From GCA-2716065 sp036123135 (GTDB lineage: Bacteria; Bacteroidota; Bacteroidia; Flavobacteriales_D; Parvicellaceae): a DNA stretch of 59,717 nt. The notes under the pieces were generated by a model. That model did no database searches, was not told the DNA's origin, and saw only the letters and a program-made list of their open reading frames with translations. Shown here one piece after another: positions 51,354 through 59,717 of the stretch (position 1 is its first letter; each line of letters starts with the position of its first letter). The translations under genes and the position numbers were made by a program. The stretch covers positions 1 through 59,717 of the forward strand of contig JAZADZ010000003.1 of the NCBI GenBank assembly GCA_036123135.1. The letters run 5' to 3'.

Positions 51354-52424
51354 ATGTCTTTCAATGCATTCATGCTAAAAAAAATTTCCGAAAGACGAAA
51401 TTCGGGACTTTTAAGAAAATTAAAAGTTAATTCACCAACTAGTATCGATTTTTCTTCAAACGATTATCTTGGAGTTGCTAAAGTAAATTCTACCGGAAGT
51501 ACTGGTTCTAGACTCATAAGTGGCAATTCTAGGGAAATTGAAGATTTAGAAAATAAATTTTCCAGTCTGGTTGGGTCGAAAACTGCACTATTTTTCAGCT
51601 CTGGATATCAAGCTAATGTAGGCTTGATTCCTGCTTTATGCGATAGAGAAACAACAATTTTCTATGATGAACTTATTCATGCATCTCTGAGAGACGGAGT
51701 GCGTTTATCGTTGGCAAAAAATATATCATTTAAACACAACGATTTAGATCATTTAGATTCAAAATTATCTAACTCATCAGGAAAGAAAATAATAATTGTA
51801 GAAGCTGTCTACAGTATGGATGGCGATTCTCCAAACATTCAAGCAATAACAGAACTTGCAAAACATCATTCTGCAGAGCTAATTGTGGATGAAGCTCATT
51901 CTTTTGGAATTGCTGGAGCTAATGGACTTGGGCTGATTGAAGATAAAGGTCTTTCAAGTGAAATTTTAGCCACTATATATCCCCTTGGGAAGGCAGTAGG
52001 TTCTTCAGGATGTTTTGTTACGGGAAGCGAAATTTTAAGAGAGTATTTGATTAACTTTTGTAGAAGTTTTATTTACTCTACAGCCCCTTCGCTTTCTATC
52101 GTAAAAGAGGTTAGCAAACAATTGAATCAAATCTCATCCTTCAATAGAACACAGGTGATAAAAAATAAAGATTATTTTTTATTAAATACTAAAGTGGGTT
52201 CTATTTTAACAGGAGAGAATAGTGCTATAGTATCCATTAAGTTTAAAGATGTTCAAATTTTAAAAGAGGTTGAGAATGCACTTTTAAAAAATGGAATTGC
52301 GGTAAAAGCAATTTTATATCCTACAGTCCCAAAAGGAACAGAGCGCCTTAGAATTTGTTTTCACTCTTTTAATTCTAAAGAAGAAATCGATTTATTAATA
52401 ACTACTATAAACCAAACCAATTGA
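51354..52424 (+). CDS. bioF: 8-amino-7-oxononanoate synthase
   Basis: This PLP-dependent alpha-oxoamine synthase condenses alanine with pimeloyl-ACP or -CoA, the first committed step of biotin ring assembly. It is 356 residues. Family hallmarks are FSSNDYLGVA, STGSRLISGNS, LFFSSGYQANVG, VEAVYSMDGD, IVDEAHSFGIAG and the PLP-lysine region ATIYPLGKAVGSSGCFV. It is slightly shorter than typical BioF (about 380). It starts 16 bp after bioB, and its stop overlaps the bioD start (TTGA). Confidence 0.92.
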   Translation: MSFNAFMLKKISERRNSGLLRKLKVNSPTSIDFSSNDYLGVAKVNSTGSTGSRLISGNSREIEDLENKFSSLVGSKTALFFSSGYQANVGLIPALCDRETTIFYDELIHASLRDGVRLSLAKNISFKHNDLDHLDSKLSNSSGKKIIIVEAVYSMDGDSPNIQAITELAKHHSAELIVDEAHSFGIAGANGLGLIEDKGLSSEILATIYPLGKAVGSSGCFVTGSEILREYLINFCRSFIYSTAPSLSIVKEVSKQLNQISSFNRTQVIKNKDYFLLNTKVGSILTGENSAIVSIKFKDVQILKEVENALLKNGIAVKAILYPTVPKGTERLRICFHSFNSKEEIDLLITTINQTN

Positions 52425-53032
52425 ATTATTTTATAACTGCAATTGATACCAACATTGGCAAAACGGTTGTTTCGGCTTTGCTTTGCAAGGCTTTGGGATA
52501 TTCATATTGGAAACCTATTCAGTGCGGAGATTTAGATTTTTCCGACACAATGAAAGTAAAAAAATGGTCTCCTGATACAATCACTTTTAAAGAATCGTAT
52601 TCTTTGAAGTATCCACTTTCTCCTCATGAAGCGTCAAGACGTTCAAATGTTAAAGTTAAAATGGAAAATTTTATTCTTCCAACAAATGATTCATTGATTA
52701 TTGAGGGCGCTGGTGGTTTAATGGTCCCACTGAATAACAACGGCGACTTAGTGATTGACATTGCGAAAAAAGTTGATGCTCAAATAATAGTTGTTATCAA
52801 AAATTATCTTGGAAGTATCAATCATTCACTTCTTACTCTTGATTATTTAAAGAAAAATGACTACACAATTAAGGGAATAATTTTTAGCGGTGAACCGGTT
52901 GCAGCATCTGAAAATATTATAAAGAAAATAAGCGGAATTGATGTATTGTATCACCTTCCACTAATTAGCGAAATTAGTGAGTTTTCAATTCAGGAACATG
53001 TAAATAATATTCGGGCAATATTCCAGGATTAA
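52421..53032 (+). CDS. bioD: dethiobiotin synthetase
   Basis: An ATP-dependent carboxylase that closes the ureido ring. The 203-residue product begins at a TTG that overlaps the bioF stop. The P-loop-like motif is NYFITAIDTNIGKTVVS, followed by KPIQCGD, SPHEASRR and the second site IEGAGGLMVPL. Length is slightly below the usual 220. bioA, bioC and bioH are not in the window. The last 4 bp overlap the convergent gene at 53029. Confidence 0.9.
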   Translation: MNYFITAIDTNIGKTVVSALLCKALGYSYWKPIQCGDLDFSDTMKVKKWSPDTITFKESYSLKYPLSPHEASRRSNVKVKMENFILPTNDSLIIEGAGGLMVPLNNNGDLVIDIAKKVDAQIIVVIKNYLGSINHSLLTLDYLKKNDYTIKGIIFSGEPVAASENIIKKISGIDVLYHLPLISEISEFSIQEHVNNIRAIFQD

Positions 53033-53817
53033 TTACTGAAAATCTCATCGTAAATGGAAATGAAATCTTTATTGTCTTCCAAAAGGCAATCGTCTCTTTG
53101 TGTGTAAAAATAGTCTTTTCCAAGCTCAAGAGTTTCCCTGGCGTCAGTGATATTTTTATTTTTTTGATAAGCAGCAAGATTGATAATAGCAAATTTTAGA
53201 TAATGTTGTTGTGAATGAGTCATGTTTTTGAAAGCAAATTTATCTTGTGACAACGATTTGATATAATCAATTGAGGGTTTCATGTATTCTTTTGCTGTAG
53301 ATCTGTTTTTAGTTAAAATACACAGATGACCATACAACAATTTACACCCATAATCGTCTGGATCAATTGAGCATATTTTTTTGGCGAATCCTGCAGCTTT
53401 TCCATAGGTTGTCTCAGTGGCTTGCTCAATGTAGTTTTCAATGTCCTCAGCAACAATCATTTTTATCTTTTCAGTAAAATCTTCAGCATCCTCTCTGTAT
53501 TCATAGCCTTTGTCTTTTTTTCGATATTTCCCTAAGTAGGAAAGAGCAGTTTTATACGCTTTAGGATACATATTAGTATACTTGTGGTCTTGACTCATTT
53601 CAAAGGAAGACATTGCGGCATACAGATAGGGGAGAGGATGTTTTTTAGTTTTTTCTTTTTCGTTGTATTTCAAAGATTTGTGAAAACATACATCGTATTT
53701 TTCATCCACAAAAAGTAACAACAGATCCATAAAGTCGTCCTGACCTTTGACTAGAATAGGTGCAGATAGAAAAAAAAGAATCGAAAAAAAAGTAGTTAAT
53801 TTTATGATGTAATTCAT
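53029..53817 (-). CDS. secreted TPR-like uncharacterised protein
   Basis: The 262-residue product has a signal peptide (about 1-25, FFSILFFLSAPILVKGQ). The rest is mainly helical with pairs suggestive of tetratricopeptide-like repeats (HPLPYLYAAMSSFEMSQ, YPKAYKTALSYLGKYRKKD, YGCKLLYGHLCILTKNRST). No enzymatic motif. It is convergent with the biotin operon, with 4 bp of overlap, and shares no obvious functional link. Confidence 0.62.
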   Translation of the reverse strand: MNYIIKLTTFFSILFFLSAPILVKGQDDFMDLLLLFVDEKYDVCFHKSLKYNEKEKTKKHPLPYLYAAMSSFEMSQDHKYTNMYPKAYKTALSYLGKYRKKDKGYEYREDAEDFTEKIKMIVAEDIENYIEQATETTYGKAAGFAKKICSIDPDDYGCKLLYGHLCILTKNRSTAKEYMKPSIDYIKSLSQDKFAFKNMTHSQQHYLKFAIINLAAYQKNKNITDARETLELGKDYFYTQRDDCLLEDNKDFISIYDEIFSN

Positions 53818-53953
53818 AAATTATTCATTTCAACAAAGCGCTCAAAATTCATGCCTAAAAATACAAAATATACTAGCTTTGACAAATTACCAAATTCCAT
53901 TATTAATGGTGCTGTTAGGAAAAGTAATTTAATTTTTAAAATTTTTATATACT

Positions 53954-54502
53954 ATGCAAAAAATTGGTAGTCGTATTTCATATGAAAAACATGCTGATTT
54001 CTTTACCATAATCGTTTCCTCAAAAATTGAAAAATGGAAAGAAAATGCAATGCTAATTTGGTTAATTGCATGGACCTTTTGCGGATGTACATTTATTTTC
54101 TTTTTGTTTGATTCCAATATCGAAGGTGATGAAAGACTTACGCTTTGGATAATGCTTATTTTTTGGATCTACATCGAATTTAAAACAGTAAGAGCTTATT
54201 TATGGAGAATAAGAGGGGTTGAATTTATCCGTATTGACTCAGATCGATTTACGCATAAAAAATCCATTTTTAATTATGGTAAAGCAAATTTCATTTTCAC
54301 CAACCAGATTGAGCACATAAAGCCAGTAGAATTCAAAAAGCAATCTTTTTCTAGGGTATTTAATGAGTCATTTTGGATGATTGGATTAGGAGTTGTTGAA
54401 GTAAAATCCAAAAATGGCAACCTTTTATTGGGTGCACAGTTAGATGAAAACGATGCCAAAAGACTTGCAAATGAAATTAAAAAAATGGTAAAAGCTCTAT
54501 GA
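53954..54502 (+). CDS. uncharacterised membrane protein with two helices
   Basis: This 182-residue protein is of unknown family. Two transmembrane helices lie near residues 36-56 (MLIWLIAWTFCGCTFIFFLF) and 66-85 (LTLWIMLIFWIYIEFKTV). A soluble C-terminal half follows, with strands such as GVEFIRIDSDRFTHKKS and GLGVVEVKSKNGNLLLGAQL, which resembles the bacterial PH-like fold often found after two helices. It ends 1 bp before the convergent CoA-transferase gene stop. Confidence 0.62.
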   Translation: MQKIGSRISYEKHADFFTIIVSSKIEKWKENAMLIWLIAWTFCGCTFIFFLFDSNIEGDERLTLWIMLIFWIYIEFKTVRAYLWRIRGVEFIRIDSDRFTHKKSIFNYGKANFIFTNQIEHIKPVEFKKQSFSRVFNESFWMIGLGVVEVKSKNGNLLLGAQLDENDAKRLANEIKKMVKAL

Positions 54503-54503
54503 A

Positions 54504-55562
54504 TTAACTCTTAATTGTAAATGCTATAGTAGCTATTCTTTTTGTATTCTGGTTTTTAATTTTCTCCTCTAGAACCATTTTTTTAGCAACTGGATTTTTA
54601 AAAACATCTTTCATAGTTTTTACTTCTCCAACTGGAATATTCAATTCGATACATGAATTAAAAAAATGTGCCGAGTTCATTGAACTTAGTTTATGTTGGA
54701 TATGCGTTAAAAGCTCCAGTCTATTTTCAACTCTTTTTTGATTGGAATCAAATTTAATTATAAGCTCATTATCCAATTCAATGAATTTAGCAAAGTCTTT
54801 GAACTGTTTTTCTGTGCCAATTGCAAGCAGATATTCTTTTTTATCACATGTAATAATCTTTTCCCCATATGGAGCAATATTTGGATGTAAAGATCCAATT
54901 CGTTTGGGAATAAAATTATTCATTAAAAAGTTTGAAGCTTGATTTGCCAAAGAAGCATACCCTGACTCTTCAAGAGTAGTGGAGACGTGAAAAGCTCTTT
55001 TTGAGGAATTTTGTTTGAGCAAAGCAACTAAAATTCCCTCTTTAAGTTGATGAGCCGCAAGAATATCCATAAGTGCTACAGGCATTTTTACTCCGTCAGC
55101 ATCTGGTTGCCCGTTCATAGAAATGAACCCCGTTTCTGCTTGTACAACTGCATCGAAAGCTACTCTTTTAGGAATTGATTTAAATCCACCAATGTGTCCA
55201 TAGATTAATGTTGGGTTAATTTTTTTACAATCTTCAAAAGTTAGATTAAATTTTTCCGCATCTCCATTTTTGAAATTGGTAATTACAATATTAGCTTCTT
55301 GAATAAGTTGCTTAAGCTTTGAAAAATCTATCGGATTTTTAAAATCTAAAAAAAAATGTTTTTTACCCCAATTTACACTCGAGAAATATGCAGATTGATT
55401 TGATTTTTTTTCTCTTGGCTGATGCCATTTACGAGTAATATCACCGCCAGTTGTGGGGTTTTCAATTTTAATTACCTCAGCACCAAGTTCAGCAAAAAAC
55501 ATTCCAACAGATGGGCCAGCTAGAACAGTAGAGAGCTCTATTACTTTAAGATTTTCAACCAA
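54504..55562 (-). CDS. class III (CaiB/BaiF family) CoA-transferase
   Basis: This 352-residue CoA-transferase starts at a TTG (55562) that gives the family opening VENLKVIELSTVLAGPSVGMFFAELGAEVIKIE. GFISMNGQP, VALMDILAAH (with the catalytic Asp) and LIYGHIGGF follow. Full-length family members are usually 380-420 residues, so the C-terminal part is shortened but the core is intact. The substrate acid is unknown. It is divergent from the SLC12-type gene, with 81 bp between them. Confidence 0.83.
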   Translation of the reverse strand: MVENLKVIELSTVLAGPSVGMFFAELGAEVIKIENPTTGGDITRKWHQPREKKSNQSAYFSSVNWGKKHFFLDFKNPIDFSKLKQLIQEANIVITNFKNGDAEKFNLTFEDCKKINPTLIYGHIGGFKSIPKRVAFDAVVQAETGFISMNGQPDADGVKMPVALMDILAAHQLKEGILVALLKQNSSKRAFHVSTTLEESGYASLANQASNFLMNNFIPKRIGSLHPNIAPYGEKIITCDKKEYLLAIGTEKQFKDFAKFIELDNELIIKFDSNQKRVENRLELLTHIQHKLSSMNSAHFFNSCIELNIPVGEVKTMKDVFKNPVAKKMVLEEKIKNQNTKRIATIAFTIKS

Positions 55563-55630
55563 ATTACAATAGCTTAAAACAAAATTATTAAATCCTTATT
55601 AGCAAATTTACTTCAATTGCAGTTTTCTGA

Positions 55631-55638
55631 TATCTTTG
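55631..55638 (+). promoter_or_regulatory. -7 element of the SLC12-type gene, near-leaderless
   Basis: TATCTTTG is an exact TAnnTTTG match. The ATG at 55644 starts 5 nt later, so the transcript should begin at or next to the start codon. No good -33 TTG was found at the usual distance. Confidence 0.45.
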
Positions 55639-55643
55639 ATTAA

Positions 55644-58600
55644 ATGAATACCCAAAAGAAATTTGGAACTTTTGGAGGTGTTTTTACACCCTCTTTATTG
55701 ACCATTCTTGGTGTCATTATGTACATGAGGTTGGGAGCGGTTGTAGGGAATTCGACGAATATTTTTATGTTCGTTTCCATCATTTTATTTGCTCATATGG
55801 TTTCCATAACCACTGGTTTGAGCGTTTCATCTATTGCAACTGATAAAAAAATCAAAGCAGGTGGTATATATTATATACTTACACGTTCACTTGGATTTCC
55901 TATTGGAGGAGCAATTGGAATAACTCTTTTTGTTGCAACTGCACTCAGTATTTCACTTTATTTAGTTGGTTTTGCAGAGAGTCTTCTTCCTGTAGTTCAA
56001 GATTTTTTTGGTTTCGAGCAAGTGACTACAAATCACATAAGAGTGGTCGGTTCTTTAGCTTTACTGCTGGTACTAATTGTTGCCTACATTAGCACAAGTT
56101 TCGCAATTAAGATTCAGTATGTTATCTTATTTTTAATTGCTTTATCGCTTATTTCAGTTTTTACAGGTTCAAGTGAAGGTTTAAAAAAAGGGGTTGATGC
56201 GATTTCAAATCCTTCATTTTCTGTTCTTTTTGGTATCTTTTTTCCTGCAGTTACCGGTTTTACAGCAGGAGTTGCCATGAGTGGAGATTTAAAAAATCCT
56301 AGCAAGTCCATCCCATGGGGCACAATGCTGGCCATTTTAACTGGCCTGATTGTCTATATTTCTCTGGCTTTTTTTCTCAATGCCTCGATAGATAAAGAAA
56401 TTCTTTCCACCAACAACAATGCTTTGATTCAATTTGGATCAATTCCAATGTTAGTTATAGCTGGAGTTTGGGGTGCAACATTATCTTCTGCTCTTGGAGG
56501 TATTTTGGGTGGGCCAAGGATTCTTCAAGCAATGTCGATTGATAGCATAACTCCCAAAATTTTTTCATTAGGACATGGTGAAAACAATGAACCTAGAAAT
56601 GCACTTCTTTTAACATTTGCAATTTCTGAGTTCGGCATATTAATTGGCGAGTTAAATGTTATTGCTGAAATCGTCGCGATGTTTTACATGGCCGCTTATT
56701 TATTTATCAATATTTCGTGTTTTTTAGAACAATGGGCAAGTCCAGATTTTAGACCTAAATTAAAAATACCACTATGGATTTCATTTGTTGGAGCCATCAC
56801 CACTTTTTTACTAATGGTTCAATTAAATCTTGGAGCTACGCTTCTTTCAGTTGGTGTGATGATTGTAATTTTTTTCTGGCTCACAAGAAAAGAGCTGGTT
56901 TTAGGTTCAGGAGATGTATGGATGAGTGTTTGGTCGAACGTGGTTAAGATTGGATTAAAAAATTTATATAAAAAATCTGCTCATAAAAGGAATTGGCAGC
57001 CTAACATCCTACTATTCAGTGGAGCAACAAAGGATAGACCACACTTAATAGACCTTGGAAAATCCATTGCTGGAAGAAATGGTATGGTGTCAAATTTCGA
57101 TTTAATTGAAGAACAATCTGCAGAAATTTTGTTTCCCAAGCATTTTCAGAGCATTCCAGATGATGAAGGAATAGATGATTCAATATTTCACCGAAGAATT
57201 TATTGTCAAAATATTTTTAAGGGAATCGAGACCATTGCAAATACATATGGGTTTTCCGGAATTGATCCCAATACCGTCCTAATGGGTTGGGCAAGAAATA
57301 CTCGAGATCCACTTTGGTTTGCTCAAATGACTCAAAAGTTAACATTACTTGATTACAATATTCTTTATCTAGATTACGACAAAAAAAGAGGTTTTGGAAG
57401 CTATAAAAAAATTGATATCTGGTGGACTTCTATCAACAGCGAAAGTGATTTAACACTTCAGCTATCTAAATTAATTATACATTCAAATGATTGGTCAAAT
57501 GCCACTATTCGGATATTATATGTAAATGATGCTGATGATAAAGAAGAGTTAATAGGCGATTTAATAAAACGAAAGGTTCAAAAACTTAGAATTGACGTTG
57601 TTGTTGAGATGATCAACAACGAAATCGAGCAAAAAAGTTTGTATCAGCTCATAAAACTGTTCAGTTATGAAGCTGATTTGATAATGATGAATTTACCTGA
57701 GATTCTTAAAGGTAAAGAGAAGAAATACGTTGAGTCTACAAGTGCTCTTATGGATATTATTGGAACAACTTTAATAGTTCGATCTTCCTCCAATTTTAAA
57801 GAAGAAGATGATTTAATTACATCTAACGTTAATGCTCTTTACAAGGAAGAGATTAATCTTAATCCATCAATGGTTTATAATGATTTAGCCATTGATAAAA
57901 CAAGTGTTTTTGAACTTGATAAGTTAATGGTTGAACTGGATCAAAAATTAAATGAGATTACCATTGATTTAAGCAATCGTTTTTATACGTCTTTCAATGA
58001 TAATTACTTGAATTTTTCATCAATATTAATCAATAGACTATCTCAAAATAACAGTTCCGAAGATTTTTCAAAACTCTTCACTGATTTAATAAAACACGTT
58101 AATTACTTTAAAGAAAATCGCATTAGAAAGCTTCAATCCGCAATGGATGAATCTATTGCTCATTATTTAGATGTTTTTTTAAAACACATTCAGCAGGTTC
58201 CCAAAACTATTTCAATTCCTGTCTTTGAAAACGAATTGCAACCAAAAGAATCGGATTCCTATTCTATTTTAAAAATAAAATCAAGTTTTAGAAAAAAACT
58301 CAAGAGAGGTAATCTAAATCCTTACGAAGTTCCATTATCTGAATTGGCTGTTTTTCATTATGAAAGTGAATTTTTAAAAGATTTCGAAATTTTAATAAAA
58401 GATTTTGGTGTTTCTGGATTTGTTCTCAATCAAAATTTAAAAGAGGTGTTGAGTCAAACTACTGATTTATCCAATCAAGAAAAACCCAAGTTGTTACTAG
58501 ATGATTTAACACAAAAGATTGACGATGTTTTGAATCAACAACAATTAAAGTTTACCAAAAAGCTATTTGAGTTAACCAATAAACTGGTAAATAATATTGT

Positions 58601-59717
58601 TGGTGATTGCCTTAAACTTGATATCCATACAATTATTCAAAACAGACAAGAGGAAAACTATACCGGAAAAAATCAGATTGTAATCGATCAAATTCAAGCC
58701 TATCCTAAATTGTTTACCATCAACCAGCGATTGATATTAAATCAGCTTATTTCCTTTATAGATATGAAAGGTTTTAGATTATCAGTTTCTCCATTTTTAC
58801 TAACCAAGCAGATTTTATTTTTTGAAACTCATTTTGAAACTCCCTTAGATTATCTAAAGTCCATAAAACCAAAATTTTCATCTTTTGGTTCAAGCCAGTA
58901 CGATCAAGCGATTTCCACAATTCAGTTAATTTTTGCACAATTTATCATTGAAGATCAGCTTTTTGAACTCAAGCAACACACAGAAAACCAAATTAAACTT
59001 TTTGCTGGAGATCGTGAAACTTTAACAGCTGATGGTGTCGGTTCATTTATCCAACAACAATCTAAGCTTCCTTCAATAAGGATAAACTTATCGAATGTTG
59101 TTAGTAATTTGTTCGACAACCAAATTCTAGAAAAGGTTAGTGAGTTGTTTACTCAATTCAAAGATGAGGTTGAGTTAAATTTAAAATCTGTAGAAAACCA
59201 ATTTGAACTAAATAAGTTTACTTTAGAAAATCAAACGGACAAAAAGTTAATCAAAGAGGTTATTGATAAGTCTGATTCTACCATTAGTAATTCAATTTCA
59301 ATTTTAGATGATTTATCGCAAAGATTTAAAAACGAATTTGAAAAGTTATTTCAAGTAATTAATGAAATATTTGTAGAGGATGTAGTTGTTGAAAGAGCGA
59401 AAACACACCACTCTAGCATTTCAAAATCAACAAAAAAAGGAATTTGGGAAAATCAAGTGCAAAAATTTTCTAATTCAATTGAATCGATTTTGAATAACAC
59501 TGATAATATACTTGTTCAAGCACTTGATTCATTGGCCTTTAAAAGATACTTTGATAAAGATAAATCTGTTCAAACACCAGTTACTATTCTTAAGAAATTT
59601 TCCTCTGAAATAGTTCCAAACAATGCGCTTTTCAATCAACTTCCTTTTTATTACAAGCAGCTATTCATTGGAAAACATTCTCCAAATGAAAAAGTACTTG
59701 AAAATCGCAGGTCTGAA
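55644..59717 (+). CDS. SLC12-type cation-chloride cotransporter fused to a large C-terminal region (partial at right edge)
   Basis: The frame is open without a stop for 1358 codons to the window edge; I read it codon by codon over the last 2.7 kb. Residues about 1-440 are a 12-helix APC/SLC12 transporter: FGTFGGVFTPSLLTILGVIM, GGIYYILTRSLGFPIGG, FFPAVTGFTAGVAMSGDLKN and SSALGGILGGPRILQAM. Residues about 450-718 match the cytoplasmic SLC12 C-terminal domain (NILLFSGATKDRPHL, ALMDIIGTTLIVRSS). Bacterial and archaeal homologues usually stop near residue 730. Here at least 640 more residues follow, largely helical with coiled-coil stretches and without transmembrane segments, ending LPFYYKQLFIGK...VLENRRSE at the edge. 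The role of the extension is unknown. It has its own promoter and is divergent from the CoA-transferase gene. Confidence 0.85.
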   Translation, partial: MNTQKKFGTFGGVFTPSLLTILGVIMYMRLGAVVGNSTNIFMFVSIILFAHMVSITTGLSVSSIATDKKIKAGGIYYILTRSLGFPIGGAIGITLFVATALSISLYLVGFAESLLPVVQDFFGFEQVTTNHIRVVGSLALLLVLIVAYISTSFAIKIQYVILFLIALSLISVFTGSSEGLKKGVDAISNPSFSVLFGIFFPAVTGFTAGVAMSGDLKNPSKSIPWGTMLAILTGLIVYISLAFFLNASIDKEILSTNNNALIQFGSIPMLVIAGVWGATLSSALGGILGGPRILQAMSIDSITPKIFSLGHGENNEPRNALLLTFAISEFGILIGELNVIAEIVAMFYMAAYLFINISCFLEQWASPDFRPKLKIPLWISFVGAITTFLLMVQLNLGATLLSVGVMIVIFFWLTRKELVLGSGDVWMSVWSNVVKIGLKNLYKKSAHKRNWQPNILLFSGATKDRPHLIDLGKSIAGRNGMVSNFDLIEEQSAEILFPKHFQSIPDDEGIDDSIFHRRIYCQNIFKGIETIANTYGFSGIDPNTVLMGWARNTRDPLWFAQMTQKLTLLDYNILYLDYDKKRGFGSYKKIDIWWTSINSESDLTLQLSKLIIHSNDWSNATIRILYVNDADDKEELIGDLIKRKVQKLRIDVVVEMINNEIEQKSLYQLIKLFSYEADLIMMNLPEILKGKEKKYVESTSALMDIIGTTLIVRSSSNFKEEDDLITSNVNALYKEEINLNPSMVYNDLAIDKTSVFELDKLMVELDQKLNEITIDLSNRFYTSFNDNYLNFSSILINRLSQNNSSEDFSKLFTDLIKHVNYFKENRIRKLQSAMDESIAHYLDVFLKHIQQVPKTISIPVFENELQPKESDSYSILKIKSSFRKKLKRGNLNPYEVPLSELAVFHYESEFLKDFEILIKDFGVSGFVLNQNLKEVLSQTTDLSNQEKPKLLLDDLTQKIDDVLNQQQLKFTKKLFELTNKLVNNIVGDCLKLDIHTIIQNRQEENYTGKNQIVIDQIQAYPKLFTINQRLILNQLISFIDMKGFRLSVSPFLLTKQILFFETHFETPLDYLKSIKPKFSSFGSSQYDQAISTIQLIFAQFIIEDQLFELKQHTENQIKLFAGDRETLTADGVGSFIQQQSKLPSIRINLSNVVSNLFDNQILEKVSELFTQFKDEVELNLKSVENQFELNKFTLENQTDKKLIKEVIDKSDSTISNSISILDDLSQRFKNEFEKLFQVINEIFVEDVVVERAKTHHSSISKSTKKGIWENQVQKFSNSIESILNNTDNILVQALDSLAFKRYFDKDKSVQTPVTILKKFSSEIVPNNALFNQLPFYYKQLFIGKHSPNEKVLENRRSE

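Overview
The window reads as chromosomal DNA of an AT-rich, probably marine or aquatic Bacteroidota, most likely Flavobacteriales. Supporting signs are TAnnTTTG-type promoter -7 elements, the rarity of obvious Shine-Dalgarno sequences, a CarboxypepD_reg/TonB-dependent receptor, a type IX secretion sorting domain, a DUF5916 protein, RNase Y, the mutL-rhomboid-rhomboid block, and an Ala/Glu-rich extension on ribosomal protein S16. No insertion sequences, prophage, CRISPR arrays or integrases were seen.

Layout. Bases 1-5005 hold a cut beta-helix gene, a DUF5916 outer-membrane protein, a PrcB-like lipoprotein and HtrA/DegP. Bases 5129-10489 carry dapF with two small partners and a tandem pair of M16 peptidases. 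Bases 10495-18905 carry a DEAD-box helicase, the RNase P RNA, an endonuclease/exonuclease/phosphatase protein, two rhomboids, mutL, trmN6 and rimM, followed to 19703 by rpsP with a long repeat tail. Bases 19850-28009 look like a phosphate-limitation locus: a stand-alone CarboxypepD_reg protein, a MORN-like protein, a Na/Pi symporter, a TonB-dependent receptor, a lipoprotein and a PhoB-like response regulator. Upstream regions here carry TTAACATT-like half-sites about 11 bp apart. Bases 27998-34058 hold a Nudix hydrolase, MsrB, small envelope proteins, a sterol desaturase-like protein and an ECF sigma operon. Bases 34309-40063 are a surface-glycan cluster (flippase, polymerase/ligase, GT4, sulfotransferase, epimerase). 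Bases 40072-46619 hold rny, zapA, a coiled-coil gene, an M23 peptidase, PIN-PhoH, DUF58 and tRNA-Asp. Bases 46805-55562 hold a T9SS-exported CotH protein, DUF4159, the bioB-bioF-bioD operon, small envelope proteins and a class III CoA-transferase. From 55644 to the right edge runs one open frame of at least 1358 codons: an SLC12-type cation-chloride cotransporter fused to a large extra C-terminal region.

The most interesting signals are (1) the SLC12 fusion, (2) the candidate Pho-like regulon built on 11-bp-spaced TTAACATT half-sites, (3) repeated placement of the -7 element 3-5 nt before the start codon, which predicts leaderless mRNAs, and (4) the 15-unit pentapeptide tail on S16. All function calls come from reading motifs by eye; no database search was run.
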